From contig CM022675.1 in assembly GCA_012295275.1 (NCBI GenBank), positions 3,504,291-3,568,290 of the forward strand: 64,000 bases of DNA, read 5' to 3'. The stretch comes from Chrysomallon squamiferum. Lineage: Eukaryota; Mollusca; Gastropoda; Neomphalida; Peltospiridae. Shown here in pieces: positions 62,354-64,000 of the stretch. Position 1 is the stretch's first letter. The number at the start of each line of letters is the position of its first letter. The notes beneath the pieces were generated by a model. The model was not told where the DNA came from. It saw nothing but the letters and a program-made list of their open reading frames with translations, and made no database searches. The position numbers and the translations under genes are program-made.

Positions 62354-63243
62354 TTATTTTCTTTAATCTCTATATTATTTAACTTCTGTTTACGATGCAA
62401 ACATACCTATTTACCTATATGTATGCATGCAGATCTAGAACTAAATATATATACGTGAGGGTACGAGCGTGCGTTGTGTGTGTGTGTCAGGCTAATAAAA
62501 GACAATGGATATAAAATGATCCCAATTTAATGGAAAAGATCTTGATTTTGACCTTATTTGTCGTAATAATATTTTAGACAACGATCTTCTCCTTTACCAA
62601 ACAGTTAACACATCAGATGGCAGTTGAAACTTACATGTCTCTTTCTTGCCGAAATGTTTATGTACAGTTCAGTCGAATACTTTCAAAATATTTGAACACG
62701 AATGTGAATACAAATTCAGGATTAGAGAAAATATTCAAATACAAATAATTTTAAAATATTATGCAATTATCTGAATAGTAAGAATATGAAATTTAATATA
62801 AACCTTTTTAAACAAATTAGAGAACATCATAAATATTACTATAAATCAGTCAGTTAATATAAACAAAGTAAAAACAATATATATATATATATATATTTAA
62901 TTAATCGGATCAGTTTCACTATACTATAAGTGAAAATATTCGAAACGTAAAATGTGTTTAAACTGATCAAATATAACACTTTAAAACTGACTTTAAAATA
63001 ATTAACTCACAGTTACAAATGAATCCTTTTTCTATCTCACAGTTCTCTTCTGTTTTGATTATTAATTTGTAATAGTCTTGTTTTACATATCCACATACAC
63101 CGAGAATATCCAAATCAACAGTTATATCTTTTTAAAAAACAAAAGAAAAAATTAAAATCAAAGATAAATAAGCAAATAAATTACATATATAATTGTAAAA
63201 CTGGATTTTTCGTAACAGTAGAAATAGTTATATTACAAGCAGT

Positions 63244-63285
<42 letters not shown>

Positions 63286-64000
63286 ATAGTAGTGGTAGTA
63301 ACATATGATCTAGTGCCAATAACAGCCATATAATATAATTATAATTGATATTAACAAAAAGAGATATTACAAATCCTAAGATAATGCTTTTTATAGTTCT
63401 CATAAATGTTCTTACAAAGCTAAATTTATCAAGCATTTTTTTAATTTTACAAATTACTTGTTTCTTTTTTTCATTGTGTTTTTACAAAATTAAATTAAAT
63501 AAAAATCGTTTCGGTTTTTTAATATATTTTTGTGCAGGTATATTCATTAAACAAATGAATATTAAAAATTAAATATGATCATTAGTTTCAGATTAACATT
63601 GTTTTTAAGAATCCAAGTTTTTGTAACATCATCATCTACAACAACAACAACAAAAACAATAATAACAGCAACAGTAATAATAACAATAAAACAAATAATA
63701 ATAATAGTATGATAATTATAATGGTAATAATAAAAATAATGATAATGATTTTTTATGATAATAATGATGATAATAATAATGACAGTGATAAAAAATAATA
63801 ATGATAATACCAACAACAACGACAGCAACACTACTAATAACTGCATCTTATTTTGTTACCACCATCATTACTGATCACTGACTTTTAAAAGAAATGTGGG
63901 TATTTTGTGTATAAATGAGTAAAATTTACAGATCTAGTAAAATGTTACCTATTTTATATACACTCATTGTGTTTTCAGTCCCGCAGTTTTCTTTGAAGTT
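57354..64000 (-). CDS. R8: short-tail receptor, 5' exons outside the window
   Basis: Visible exons (minus strand) are all open with GT-AG sites and matching phases: 63949-64000 (end of WSC second half, NFKENCGTENTMSVYKI, continuing off the window); 63011-63127 CTLD1 second half (GVCGYVKQ, GFICN); 61199-61396 and 60849-60974 CTLD2 (YWIGLKRDKEIVWTD, NGCVLL, AVCIN); 58999-59049, 58599-58649 and 58259-58315 stalk; 57923-58001 transmembrane; 57354-57576 tail. It is the best-preserved short-tail gene and shows that this class normally has CTLD2, which R3 has lost. It is presumed to be a type I surface receptor signalling through the tail motifs. Confidence 0.75.
57735..57781. repeat. (ATT)n microsatellite
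   Basis: It lies in the R8 intron between the tail and transmembrane exons. Confidence 0.9.
57923..58001 (-). other. R8 transmembrane exon
   Basis: This is a 79 bp exon, DVAVGVSVTVVILLVVCAVV then AVVYMKR, nearly identical to R3. Confidence 0.75.
59180..60640. other. Unique insertion in R8 intron, origin unclear
   Basis: About 1.45 kb between the stalk exon at 58999-59049 and the CTLD2 exon at 60849 has no counterpart in R2 or R3. At 59205-59459 (+) an 84-codon open frame has ISGLTVFLNNGRLVVVGRD, vaguely like an NHL or beta-propeller repeat. It may be a fragment of another gene or a mobile element. I cannot assign it. Confidence 0.3.
59606..59646. repeat. (TA)n microsatellite
   Basis: About 20 units, inside the R8 intron insertion. 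Confidence 0.9.
61400..63000. other. Large R8 intron
   Basis: No exon is visible. A (TTTA)n tract lies at 62301-62355 and a short C-run at 61984-61997. The minus-strand open frame 62104-62292 has no recognisable similarity. Confidence 0.5.
63243..63298. repeat. (AGT)n microsatellite
   Basis: About 18 units lie in the R8 intron next to the CTLD1 second-half exon. Confidence 0.9.

Overview
The window is nuclear DNA from an animal. It is AT-rich, genes have many short exons with GT-AG introns, and microsatellites are very dense. The only conserved housekeeping gene I recognise is a fragment of SELENOO. An invertebrate, possibly a mollusc such as a cephalopod, fits the repeat-rich style, but that is a weak inference.

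The window is dominated by one tandem family of type I membrane receptors, called R1 to R8 here. The best reference copy is R5 (+, 34925-42167, 12 coding exons). In order it encodes a signal peptide; the first half of a C-type lectin-like domain (CTLD1); two exons forming a WSC-like cysteine domain; the second half of CTLD1; a second CTLD (two exons); Ser/Thr-rich stalk exons; a transmembrane segment; and a tyrosine-rich cytoplasmic tail. A WSC domain thus appears to sit inside a CTLD, which is the most unusual point here. Almost all internal exons begin and end in phase 1, so many could be skipped or duplicated without changing frame.

There are two tail classes. The long tail (about 215-245 residues; R1, R4, R5, R7) carries 12 or more tyrosines in repeated modules. 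The short tail (about 74 residues; R3, R8, and shortened R2) has an ITIM-like SxYxxL, a CD28-like YMN(M/V) and a YxxM. Genes lie in convergent pairs, one long and one short: R1(+)/R2(-), R3(+)/R4(-) with the classes swapped, R5(+)/R6(-, remnant) and R7(+)/R8(-).

Many copies are damaged. R2, R3 and R4 have several lesions. R6 is only the first two coding exons. R7 has a frameshifted CTLD2 exon. R1 has an early stop near the end of its tail. R5 has a shortened stalk exon that breaks phase. R8 is open wherever visible but its 5' exons lie beyond the window.

Layout: R1 3' part 1-4517; intergenic to 6.8 kb; R2 6805-12476; simple repeats to 14.05 kb; orphan receptor segment 14.05-15.36 kb; SELENOO 5' fragment with a duplicated exon 17.59-19.03 kb; R3 19968-24675; R4 25746-31833; Tc1/mariner remnant 32.59-33.3 kb; R5 34925-42167; intergenic to 46.4 kb; R6 46413-46894; R7 48206-55234; intergenic to 57.3 kb; R8 from 57354 to the right edge.
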